Notes under the pieces: generated by a model
Databases searched by the model: none
Seen by the model: only the letters and a program-made list of their open reading frames with translations
What the model was told of the DNA's origin: nothing
Translations under genes and position numbers: made by a program
Assembly: GCA_964505325.1 (NCBI GenBank)
Contig: CAZDHT010000116.1
Coordinates: 1-14,880, forward strand
Origin: CAZDHT01 sp964505325
Lineage (GTDB): Bacteria; Planctomycetota; PUPC01
DNA: 14,880 bases
Direction of reading: 5' to 3'
Shown here: positions 5,989-13,319 of the stretch, piece by piece
Numbering within the stretch: position 1 is the stretch's first letter
Layout of the letters: every line of letters begins with the position of its first letter

Positions 5989-7248
5989 ATGCACAGGCTC
6001 ACCCGAAAAGCGGCCGCCGTCCTTTGCCTGATTCTGCTTATCGTTGCGTGTTCGACGGCGCCGGGCGCAGACGCCACGGCGAAAGCAGCCCCGCCGCCCG
6101 CACAACAGCCAGGGTTCTGGTCGAAGCTGTTCAATTCCACGTTCGGCCTGGTCCTCCTGTTCATTTTCCTGCCGGTCCTCATCACCACGTTCATCGCGGC
6201 GCGCCAGCGCGACCGCTGCCTGAAGACGTTTCACCGATTTCACGCCACGGTGTACACCAAGGCCGGCCGGCCGATATGGGGCATACTGCACGTGTTCAGC
6301 AAGGGGCTGGTGATCCGCTATCGCCAGTCCGTGGACGTCCACGGTCGGCCCGCCCAAAGCTCGTACATGATGTACGAGCCGGACATGGGGAACGTCCACG
6401 CCATCTTCCGGTTTCACGACCAAATTGACGAGAGAAACAAGAAGCGACGCGACCGGCAGATCAGGCGGCTTGCCTATCCCAGCCTGACGCGGCGGACGTG
6501 GCGGCGGGTCCGAAACCTGGTCAACACCCTGCGAGACGCCTTCAGCAAGGCGATCGGCGCCCTCATGGGGCAACTCCAGCGGGTCAAGCCCGGCAGCGAG
6601 ACGCTGAAGACGGGCGGCAAGGAAATGGAGGGCGTCGGCACCACACTGCTCGGCCAGGTCGCCAACGCGTACGAACCGATCCTTGAGAAACACATCGGCA
6701 CGCCCGTGGTACTGGAGATCACCGGACCCGCCGAGGGGCAGAAGAAGGAATACCCCGGCCAGTTGGGCGAGTACAGCGCCGGGTACCTGATGGTGCTCGA
6801 CATCGAGGCGGAGATCGAAGACGCCGCCACCGTGGGCGGGCCCGGGGCGTTTGACGACCAGGTGCGGGCAACGAGGACTAACGACCAGATCGAAGTGTCC
6901 AACGGGCTGAGCGTCGGGCTCCGGGTGATCTCGGTTGAAGTGGGCGGCCGCGCGGTCTCGCTGGATGCCGAGGTCGAGACCGGCGCCACCGCCACCCTGC
7001 CGCTCTCGTTGTCCGAAATCACGCCTACGGCGCCCGCGGAGGCGGCGAGCGGCGAAGAGGCCCCGCCCCCGCCCCCGCCGTCGGACGTTGTGGTGAGACT
7101 CGCCGCGCGTCGCAGAACGGACATCATGGCGCCGCGCGGCCACGCAACCATCCGCCACGGCGGCGTGCGCAAAAACGCTCAGGCCGCGTACCCGGCGGGC
7201 GCCATGAAAAGCTTCAGACTGTTCAGCCCCAGCCGCACCGAAGAATAG
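5989..7248 (+). CDS. Membrane protein of unknown function
   Basis: No family is recognised for this 419-residue protein. An N-terminal hydrophobic segment (7-20) ends in LIVAC, a possible lipobox at Cys21. A proline/alanine-rich spacer and a second hydrophobic helix (52-70) follow, then the basic ARQRDR. That layout suggests a cleaved or anchored N-terminus, one membrane span, and a large cytoplasmic part. Residues 145-180 are very rich in R and K. Residues 235-340 look beta-rich, with acidic strands. An A/P/E-rich linker with six prolines (about 346-364) precedes a basic tail. The ATG at 5989 is preferred over the adjoining TTG at 5986; the ribosome site is poor. Coding is supported by the long frame, its fit between neighbours and its domain-like layout. 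It may form a unit with the exported protein just upstream. Confidence 0.75.
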   Translation: MHRLTRKAAAVLCLILLIVACSTAPGADATAKAAPPPAQQPGFWSKLFNSTFGLVLLFIFLPVLITTFIAARQRDRCLKTFHRFHATVYTKAGRPIWGILHVFSKGLVIRYRQSVDVHGRPAQSSYMMYEPDMGNVHAIFRFHDQIDERNKKRRDRQIRRLAYPSLTRRTWRRVRNLVNTLRDAFSKAIGALMGQLQRVKPGSETLKTGGKEMEGVGTTLLGQVANAYEPILEKHIGTPVVLEITGPAEGQKKEYPGQLGEYSAGYLMVLDIEAEIEDAATVGGPGAFDDQVRATRTNDQIEVSNGLSVGLRVISVEVGGRAVSLDAEVETGATATLPLSLSEITPTAPAEAASGEEAPPPPPPSDVVVRLAARRRTDIMAPRGHATIRHGGVRKNAQAAYPAGAMKSFRLFSPSRTEE

Positions 7249-7289
7249 CGGGCCGAACCGAACACACGCTACCCTTGGGAGGGCACACC

Positions 7290-8831
7290 TTGACATCCAT
7301 CATCATCAGAGGCGCCCAGGTCGTCGACGGCACCGGAGCCCCGGCGGTCAAGGCCGACATCGCTGTCGACGGGGACCGGATATCGCGGATCGCGCCGGAC
7401 ATCAACGCGCCGGCTGAGAAGGTCATCGAAGCCGACGGGCTGGTGGTGGCTCCGGGTTTCATCGACATTCACGCGCACGGCGGCGCGGGCATTCTTCAAA
7501 ACGCAACCGCCGACAGCAAGGTACATGACGGCATCACCACGGAGGTCCTGGGCAACTGCGGCTCCTCCCCCTTCCCCGTGCGGCCGGAGGAAAAAGGGCG
7601 CCGCTCCGCCGCCGAGTTCTTCGAGGCGGTCGACGAAGCCGGAACGTCCATCAACCGGGTGCTCCTGGTCGGGCTGGGCTCGGTGAGAGCGTTTGTGATG
7701 GGCCCGGATTCGCGCCCCGCGTCGCCCAAAGACCTCCAGGCGATGCGGCAGGAGACCGCGCGCGCCGTCGAAGAAGGGGCGTTCGGCTGTTCGACCGGCC
7801 TCATCTATCCGCCGGGGTGCTTCGCCACGCGCGAAGAGATCGCCGAGGTCGTCAAGGCGGCCGGCGAACGCGGTGCGCTGTACGCCACGCACATGCGCGG
7901 CGAAGGCGACACCCTCGAGCAGGCCATCGAAGAGGCCGAGTTCATCTCGAAGACGAGCGGGGCGCGACTCCAGATCTCCCACCTCAAGTGCTCCGGCAGA
8001 CGCAATTGGCACAAGATTGACTGGCTGGATGAGCGCTTGCACGGCATGGTGGACGACGGCCTGGACCTGGCCTGCGACCGCTACACCTACACCGCGGCCT
8101 CGACGGACATCGGCTCCATCCTGCCCAACTGGGTCTACGACGGGACAAACGAACAGCGCATGGAGCGCCTGCGGGATCCCGAGGTCCGCAGCCGCGTGGA
8201 GAAAGAAATCCTCGCCGAGCACCCCGAGCCGGAGTACTGGGACAGCGTGGTGGTGTCGTGGGTCCCGGAGGGCGAGGACGCCTCGTACAACGGCAAGAGC
8301 CTCCGCGAGATCGGTGAGTTGCGGCGCGAGCGGCCCGTGGAAGTGGTAATGAACCTGCTCGCCCAGCACAAGGAAAAGGTCGCCGCCGTGTTCTTCTCCA
8401 TGTGTGAGGAGAACCTGCGCCGCATCCTCTCGTGGCCGTTCGTTGCTATCGGCACCGACGCCCGCGCCCGCGTCCCGCGCGGCAAAGAACTGACCAGCCG
8501 CCCCCACCCGCGAGCGTACGGCACGTTCTCGCGCCTGCTCGGCAAATACGTCCGCGAAGAGAAGCTGCTCTCGCTTGAGGAAGCGGTGCGGCGGGCCACG
8601 TCGCTGCCCGCCGGACGGCTCGGCCTGAACGACCGAGGCGTGCTGCGCGAAGGGGCGTTCGCCGACATCACCATCTTCGACCCGGCCGCGGTCAGCGACC
8701 GCGCGACGTTCACCGAGCCGCACCAGACGTCAGCGGGCATCCCGCACGTGCTCGTCAACGGCCGGCTCGTCATCGAGGACGGCTCGCACAATCACAGCCT
8801 CCCCGGCCGGATGCTCAGGAAGCAAGGATGA
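7290..8831 (+). CDS. N-acyl-D-amino-acid deacylase-like amidohydrolase
   Basis: This 513-residue member of the D-aminoacylase branch of the amidohydrolase superfamily would remove the acyl group from N-acyl-D-amino acids or related amides with a metal centre. It opens with the small beta domain (IIIRGAQVVDGTGAP), then the metal-binding HAH (61-63). Family motifs follow: LGNCGSSPFP with Cys90, CSTGLIYPPG (167-176), ATHMRGEG with His201, ISHLKCSG with His231, IGTDARA with Asp390, and HPRAYGTF (406-413). All expected ligands are present and the length is normal. The start is TTG at 7290 because GGGAGGG (7277-7283) lies 6 nt upstream. A TTG at 7275 overlaps that site and is rejected. The stop overlaps the next start by four bases (ATGA). 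The precise substrate is unknown; dihydropyrimidinase-like activity is less likely given the GNCGSS motif. Confidence 0.87.
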   Translation: MTSIIIRGAQVVDGTGAPAVKADIAVDGDRISRIAPDINAPAEKVIEADGLVVAPGFIDIHAHGGAGILQNATADSKVHDGITTEVLGNCGSSPFPVRPEEKGRRSAAEFFEAVDEAGTSINRVLLVGLGSVRAFVMGPDSRPASPKDLQAMRQETARAVEEGAFGCSTGLIYPPGCFATREEIAEVVKAAGERGALYATHMRGEGDTLEQAIEEAEFISKTSGARLQISHLKCSGRRNWHKIDWLDERLHGMVDDGLDLACDRYTYTAASTDIGSILPNWVYDGTNEQRMERLRDPEVRSRVEKEILAEHPEPEYWDSVVVSWVPEGEDASYNGKSLREIGELRRERPVEVVMNLLAQHKEKVAAVFFSMCEENLRRILSWPFVAIGTDARARVPRGKELTSRPHPRAYGTFSRLLGKYVREEKLLSLEEAVRRATSLPAGRLGLNDRGVLREGAFADITIFDPAAVSDRATFTEPHQTSAGIPHVLVNGRLVIEDGSHNHSLPGRMLRKQG

Positions 8832-9550
8832 AGCCGACCATCGGATTCGACTGCGACATTCGCGTGTGCGGCCCGCAGAAACGCCAGAAGCTGGAAGTAT
8901 ACCGCGACTACACCGACTCGGCCCAACTCGCCGGCGGCATCCCGATCCTGCTGCCCGCCACCGACGACCCCGGACACATCGACGAGCAGCTCGACCTCAT
9001 TGATGGGCTCGTCCTCATCGGCGGCAATGACCTCGCGCCGAGAATCTACGGCGCCAAGAAGCACCCGGAAACGAAACCCATGCACTCGGCCCGCCAGTTC
9101 TACGACATCGAACTGGCCCGCGCCGCCATCCGCCGCAAGATCCCCATCCTCGGTATCTGCGGCGGGCTCCAACTCATCAACGTCGTTTGCGGCGGCGACC
9201 TGATCCAGCACGTGCCCGACGTGGTGAGCGGCGAGGTAGTGCACCGCAGCGAGGGCGGCGCCGTGCACGAGGTCATCATCGAGCCTGACACCCGCCTGGC
9301 CAGGATCGTCGGGACCGACCGGCTGACGGTCAACTCGGGGCATCACCAGGCGGCCAACCACATCGGGAGCGGCCTCCGCGCCGCCGCGCACAGCGCCGAC
9401 GGAATCGTTGAGGCAATCGAGTCGACCGGGGAGACGTTTCTCCTGTGCGTGCAATGGCATCCCGAACGCCTGGCCGCAGACGACCCCCGGCACCTCGCCC
9501 TGTTCGACGCGCTGGTCGAAGCATCTCTCGACGAGATGGACGCGGCCTGA
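8828..9550 (+). CDS. Gamma-glutamyl hydrolase-like class I amidotransferase (peptidase C26, PuuD-like)
   Basis: The 240-residue enzyme has the peptidase C26 arrangement. IDGLVLIGGNDLAPRIYG (58-75) is followed by the nucleophile elbow LGICGGLQLINV with Cys111, then VNSGHHQA (168-175) and the catalytic QWHPE with His211 and Glu213. Such enzymes cleave gamma-glutamyl amides, for example gamma-glutamyl-GABA in putrescine breakdown (PuuD). No other putrescine gene is nearby. Its ATG overlaps the stop of the deacylase gene (ATGA, 8828-8831), so the two are very likely translated together and may act in sequence on gamma-glutamyl or D-glutamyl compounds, for example from cell-wall turnover. That pathway idea is inference. 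The stop codon directly abuts the stop of the convergent cupin gene. Confidence 0.87.
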   Translation: MKPTIGFDCDIRVCGPQKRQKLEVYRDYTDSAQLAGGIPILLPATDDPGHIDEQLDLIDGLVLIGGNDLAPRIYGAKKHPETKPMHSARQFYDIELARAAIRRKIPILGICGGLQLINVVCGGDLIQHVPDVVSGEVVHRSEGGAVHEVIIEPDTRLARIVGTDRLTVNSGHHQAANHIGSGLRAAAHSADGIVEAIESTGETFLLCVQWHPERLAADDPRHLALFDALVEASLDEMDAA

Positions 9551-10006
9551 TCAGCCGTCTTGTGTGGCCCAGTCGTAGGGGATGGCGCTCCCGTGCGCCG
9601 GCAGGCGGAGTTCGTCGGGCTGCTCGCGGTTGAACGGTTCAGTCGGGCAGTTGACAACCATCGCCTCCGTCTCGCCGATCGCCTTGAACCCGTGGTAGAC
9701 TCGGGGCGGAATGTGCACCAGGACCGGGTTGTGCACGCCGGCGAACACTTCCATCAACTCCCCGTGGGTCGGCGAATCCTCCCGGCTGTCGTACAGCACG
9801 ATCTTCGCCATTCCGTTCACCACGGCGAAGTTGTCGCTCTGCAGCTCGTGGCAGTGCCACGCCTTGACGACGCCGGGGTTCGCTGTCGTGCAGTAGCACT
9901 GCCCGAATTTCTCGAACACGTCGTCGTCGCACCGAAGGATCTCCATCAGTCGGCCGCGTCCGTCGGGCCGCACCGTCAGTCGCTTGACTCTCACGCCATC
10001 AATCAC
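9551..10006 (-). CDS. RmlC-like cupin (dTDP-sugar 3,5-epimerase family, short form)
   Basis: This 151-residue single-domain cupin resembles the dTDP-4-dehydrorhamnose 3,5-epimerase family. It has PDGRGRLMEILR (14-25), VKAWHCHELQSDNF (47-60) with the candidate catalytic His51/His53, NGMAKIVLYDSRED (64-77) and IPPRVYHGF (99-107). True RmlC enzymes are usually about 180 residues with a catalytic tyrosine further on. This short form may have another sugar-nucleotide substrate or a non-epimerase role. The GTG at 10006 overlaps the stop of the upstream ATPase gene (GTGA), which supports the start and indicates translational coupling. No other polysaccharide gene lies in the window, so its partnership with the ATPase is unexplained. 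Confidence 0.78.
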   Translation of the reverse strand: MIDGVRVKRLTVRPDGRGRLMEILRCDDDVFEKFGQCYCTTANPGVVKAWHCHELQSDNFAVVNGMAKIVLYDSREDSPTHGELMEVFAGVHNPVLVHIPPRVYHGFKAIGETEAMVVNCPTEPFNREQPDELRLPAHGSAIPYDWATQDG

Positions 10007-11241
10007 GGCTTCAGTTCCCGCGATGGTTGCGGCGGCATGCGCCAGCTACGTCCCGTGCTTCCAGCAGCCTGCGCCTGGAGCCAGAAAAACAGGTGTTCCA
10101 GGGTCCGCGCAAAGCGGTACCCGCCGCGGCCGAGCGCCGGTTCTTGAACGAGTACACCGAGGTCCCTCATCTTGCGGAGGAAATTGTCGAACACCTTCTT
10201 CTCTTCGTTGGAGAGGGTGGCCGTAACAGCCCGACGCGTGAATTGGGTCCGCAGCGGATGCTTCGCAAGCTTGCCCAGAATGGAGCGATACCTCTGACTC
10301 CGGATCGCATCGTAGACACGCGGCTCGATGTACTTGCGTCCTACGACGTCGGCGGCGGCAAGTGCCCCCTGGACAGCATCAGACCTGTCGATCGCTCCGT
10401 CTTGGTCCACTTTGAAGGTAGCATCGCCGACCTCATGACATAGGACCGGGAAGCCCCCCGTCATCTCGCACAGGAAGTCAAGAGCTTGCTTATCGACAGG
10501 CATGTTCACGAGCCCGAACGCTTTGCGGAAGAAGTCCGCTGTCTCCTGCTCACTGAACGGCCTGATCTCAACAAGGTCGAACACCCGGTCCAGCGACGGC
10601 TGCGACCTGACAAGCTGCGAACGGCGCTCGGGCAAGCCGACCAGCGCCAGCAATAGCGGGAGCGGGTCGTCCGATGTCGCGATGTCATCAACCAAGCTCT
10701 TGAGCCAATTGGCGAAACCTTCGGTGGCGGCAAGTCCATCGAGATCATCAAGAATGAGAAACAGTCCATTTTGACCGTTCCCGATCTTTCTAAGAAGGTC
10801 CCTGAGTGTCGGGGCAAAATCGTGCACCAAGTGGCCCAAATCGTCTGAGGACGCCCCGAACTCCACCGTTACACCGAACAAACCGACTTCCTTGACGCGG
10901 TCTCCAAGAAACTCGCGTAACCGACTATACCACGGCTTCTCAATGCTGTCCTTCAACAGGCGCTCGAAAATGCGGCGTACCATTTCCTCGAGTGTGCATA
11001 CCCCACCAAGGTAAACGTGCAGACCCGGCATCTGATGCTTCTTCTCTGCGGCTATTCGCGCGTACCGGCACAGGGAGCTCTTGCCAATTCCGCGATCTCC
11101 AAGAACAAAAACGCGCTGAAGACTCCCCTTGAGCGCAGTTCCCGCCTTGTCCACAATCTGGCGGAGTTCCTGCAACCTGCCGACAAAAAACTCAACAGGC
11201 ACAGGAACACCTGGCGTAAAGGGTGAGTACTCCTTACCCAT
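10003..11241 (-). CDS. P-loop ATPase, AAA/STAND-like with winged-helix tail
   Basis: The 412-residue protein begins with SPFTPGVPVPVEFFVGR (6-22), the lead-in of ORC/STAND-like ATPases. Walker A GDRGIGKSS (48-56) and Walker B LILDDLDGL (162-170) follow. A helical lid covers about 228-300 (RPFSEQETADFFRKAFG) and a likely winged-helix segment about 340-390. It probably acts as an ATP-dependent switch or regulatory ATPase in the cytoplasm; its partner is unknown. I see no membrane span, nuclease or repeat sensor domain. Base composition differs from its neighbours: I counted 25 G/C in the 60 bases at 10741-10800, against 43 in 60 at 9361-9420. That suggests transfer. The ATG at 11241 lacks a good ribosome site but overlaps an upstream small frame by 8 bp, which may supply coupling. 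Defence or mobile-element roles are possible but unproven. Confidence 0.82.
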   Translation of the reverse strand: MGKEYSPFTPGVPVPVEFFVGRLQELRQIVDKAGTALKGSLQRVFVLGDRGIGKSSLCRYARIAAEKKHQMPGLHVYLGGVCTLEEMVRRIFERLLKDSIEKPWYSRLREFLGDRVKEVGLFGVTVEFGASSDDLGHLVHDFAPTLRDLLRKIGNGQNGLFLILDDLDGLAATEGFANWLKSLVDDIATSDDPLPLLLALVGLPERRSQLVRSQPSLDRVFDLVEIRPFSEQETADFFRKAFGLVNMPVDKQALDFLCEMTGGFPVLCHEVGDATFKVDQDGAIDRSDAVQGALAAADVVGRKYIEPRVYDAIRSQRYRSILGKLAKHPLRTQFTRRAVTATLSNEEKKVFDNFLRKMRDLGVLVQEPALGRGGYRFARTLEHLFFWLQAQAAGSTGRSWRMPPQPSRELKP

Positions 11242-11392
11242 CGATCACGACCCCGTCGCCATTGAAGGCGTCTACCACCTTGGTGGCTGCCCCGGAAGCG
11301 GCAGAAACGACGTTGCACCTGTAACCATTGCCAGCCTTTGCAGGTATCTTACCCCCAGCCGCGTCATCGTCAAGAGCATTTCTCCTCTGCAC
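11234..11392 (-). CDS. Possible small protein (52 aa) overlapping the ATPase start
   Basis: A short frame runs from GTG at 11392 to TAA at 11234-11236. Its stop overlaps the ATPase start in ATGGGTAA. The 52 residues include DDDAAGGKIPAKAGNGY, NVVSAASGAATKVVDAF and NGDGVVIDG. The codons are strongly biased to G or A in the first position, as in real genes, and the frame fills most of the gap before the ATPase. Against it, the only early start lies 23 bases inside the ETF coding region, the ribosome site is weak, and the putative promoter nearby would start transcription after that GTG. It could be a genuine small partner, a leader peptide starting at a later GTG, or a decayed gene end. No family is recognised. 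Confidence 0.35.
   Translation of the reverse strand: MQRRNALDDDAAGGKIPAKAGNGYRCNVVSAASGAATKVVDAFNGDGVVIDG
11346..11373 (-). promoter_or_regulatory. Possible promoter of the ATPase-cupin module
   Basis: On the minus strand TTGACG (11368-11373) contains the ETF stop codon and TAAGAT (11346-11351) follows after 16 bp. The -35 matches five of six consensus bases, the -10 four of six. Transcription would begin near 11339, about 98 nt before the ATPase ATG. It would allow the acquired-looking module to be expressed apart from the ETF operon. Modest match; inference. Confidence 0.4.
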
Positions 11393-13319
11393 CGGCCATC
11401 GCCTTGATCAGCGCCGGAAGCACCTCTCCAATCTCGCCGACGACGGCATGATCTGCGAAGCTGTGGATCGGAGCGACCGGGTCGCGGTTGACGCTGACGA
11501 TCATCCGCGAGTTCTCCATCCCGATCTTGTGCTGGATCGCGCCGCTCACGCCCAGGCCGAAGTAGATCTTCGGCTTCACCACAATCCCCGTCTGGCCGAC
11601 CTGGTGCGAGTGCGGCAGGACGCCCGCATCCACCATCGCCCTCGAACAGCCCAGGCCAACGGGCACGCCGAGGAACCGTTCGAGCTCGGCGCGAAACGGC
11701 TCGACCACCTCGTCGATCGTCTGACGATCGCCGACGCCCATCCCGACACAGACGACGACCTCGAAATCCTCCAGGTCGATCTGCTTGTCCTCGACCGGTC
11801 GGCGCTCGGCCGTGATTTGGTCGCCGTAATCGCTCAACGCCGCCGGCGCCCGGAACGTCGTCACCGTGCAGCTCTCCGCGAAGAGCTTCCGCACGGGCAG
11901 CGCGCCGGGCCGGACGGTCGCCATTTGTGGACGGCCCGCGCCGGGGTCGTCGTACACCGAGACGATCGTGGCCATGATATTGCCGCCGAGCGCCGGCCGC
12001 GTCTGATAGAGGACGTTCTTGGCGGTCCTGCCCTGTGTCGCGAAGTCTGCCACGTCCAAGGCGGAGCAGTCGGCGGTGAGCCCGCAATCAAGTCGGGCGG
12101 ACACGTACGGCGCGATCACGCGGCCGGTCAGCGTCGCAGGCGCCACCACGATCTGCGGGCGCAACTCCTTCAGCAGCGCGGCGATCGCCCCCGCCCGCTC
12201 GTGCACCCGGAAGATGTCGGCCTCGACCCCTTCGACAAAACAGACGCGTTCGGCTCCGTGCGCCTGAAGCTCCTCCGTGATGCTCCGATCCTCGGGAGCG
12301 AGCACGACGGCCACCGACCGGCATCCGAGCCCCCTGGCCATCCGCGTGCAGGCAGAGGTGATCTCGAACGACACCGTTGCCAGCCGGCCGTCGGCAAGCT
12401 CACACAGCGCCACGCAGTCGCCGCTGTAGTAGCCTTCTCCCGGCTCAGCGGACGCCTCGGCATCGCTCGTCACCCCCTGGCCGTTCTGGGCGCTGGTGAG
12501 CGATGCCTTCAACTCGCGCAGCAGCCCGGCCGCCCGGGCGGCAAATCCCTCGTCCTCTGCCACAAGCGGTTCACCCGCCCGGTGTTTCCGCTCCGGCTCG
12601 AAGATCTCGATCACTCGGGTCCACGAGCCTTCCAGGCCGATGCGGCGGTCGTCCAGTTCGACGTCGTCTCGGTTCCACACCGGCACGTGCGTGTCGTTCG
12701 CGCGCTGCATTGCGGCGAGGCTCACGTAGAACGGGAGATCAGGATAGAGCCGCGTGGCCGTGGCGACAAACGGCCGCCGCCCGGTGACGACGCGTTGAAA
12801 GCCCACGGAGTTGAGGCACCGGAGTTCGATGTGGTCGTCGCCCACCTCGAGCCCGCGCACGTACGGATAGAGCGGCGCATCCAGGAAGCAGGCCACTTGC
12901 GCGGGCACCTGGGCCGTGTCGCCGTCCGGCGACTGCATCCCGCACAGGACCGCGAAGTCAGCGTCGACGATTCCGCGATCCGCCATGCGGCCGATGGCGC
13001 GGGACAGCGTGTACGCGGTTGCGATGGTGTCGGCGCCGGCAAGGCGCGGGTCCGTCAGCAGGACCGCGCCGTCGGCCCCGTACGCCACCGCCTCTTTGAG
13101 CATCGCCATGGCGCCGGGCGGTCCCATCGAGAGCGCCACGATCCGCGTGCCGGGCCGGCCTGCTCTGATCCGAAGCGCCATGCCGAGCGCCACCCGGTCA
13201 AGCGGGTTGAACGCCATTTCGAGCCGCGACCGAACGAGCGTGCCGCGCTCGCGGTCCCACGCATCGGACGGGATCCGCTCGATGTCGGGCACGAATTTGG
13301 CGAGCAGAACGATGTCCAT
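11370..13319 (-). CDS. Single-chain electron-transfer flavoprotein (EtfB-EtfA fusion)
   Basis: The 649-residue protein joins both ETF subunits in one chain. Residues 1 to about 275 are EtfB: FNPLDRVALGMALR (37-50), SMGPPGAMAML (64-74), GADTIATAYTL (95-105) and DGDTAQVPAQVA (132-143). A linker with little pattern (about 276-298) leads to EtfA at about 299-649. This has LTADCSALD (414-422), RPALGGNIMATI (441-452), RPQMATVRPG (463-472) and the FAD-binding end LGCSRAMVDAGVLP (556-569), GQTGIVVKPKIYFGLG (575-590), SGAIQHKIGM (592-601) and INRDP-like VNRDPVAPI (610-618). From memory, the NIMATI and RPQMATVRPG motifs are typical of EtfA in bifurcating LctC/CarE-type systems rather than the mitochondrial type. 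The ATG at 13319 shares one base with the stop of the dehydrogenase gene (TGATG), so the two products likely form one complex. Confidence 0.9.
   Translation of the reverse strand: MDIVLLAKFVPDIERIPSDAWDRERGTLVRSRLEMAFNPLDRVALGMALRIRAGRPGTRIVALSMGPPGAMAMLKEAVAYGADGAVLLTDPRLAGADTIATAYTLSRAIGRMADRGIVDADFAVLCGMQSPDGDTAQVPAQVACFLDAPLYPYVRGLEVGDDHIELRCLNSVGFQRVVTGRRPFVATATRLYPDLPFYVSLAAMQRANDTHVPVWNRDDVELDDRRIGLEGSWTRVIEIFEPERKHRAGEPLVAEDEGFAARAAGLLRELKASLTSAQNGQGVTSDAEASAEPGEGYYSGDCVALCELADGRLATVSFEITSACTRMARGLGCRSVAVVLAPEDRSITEELQAHGAERVCFVEGVEADIFRVHERAGAIAALLKELRPQIVVAPATLTGRVIAPYVSARLDCGLTADCSALDVADFATQGRTAKNVLYQTRPALGGNIMATIVSVYDDPGAGRPQMATVRPGALPVRKLFAESCTVTTFRAPAALSDYGDQITAERRPVEDKQIDLEDFEVVVCVGMGVGDRQTIDEVVEPFRAELERFLGVPVGLGCSRAMVDAGVLPHSHQVGQTGIVVKPKIYFGLGVSGAIQHKIGMENSRMIVSVNRDPVAPIHSFADHAVVGEIGEVLPALIKAMAGAEEKCS

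Noticed and set aside
5004..6428. Plus-strand open frame of 474 codons spanning the end of mtaB, the exported-protein gene and the start of the membrane protein
   Set aside because: It crosses three better-supported genes in another frame and is Arg/Pro-rich without domains.
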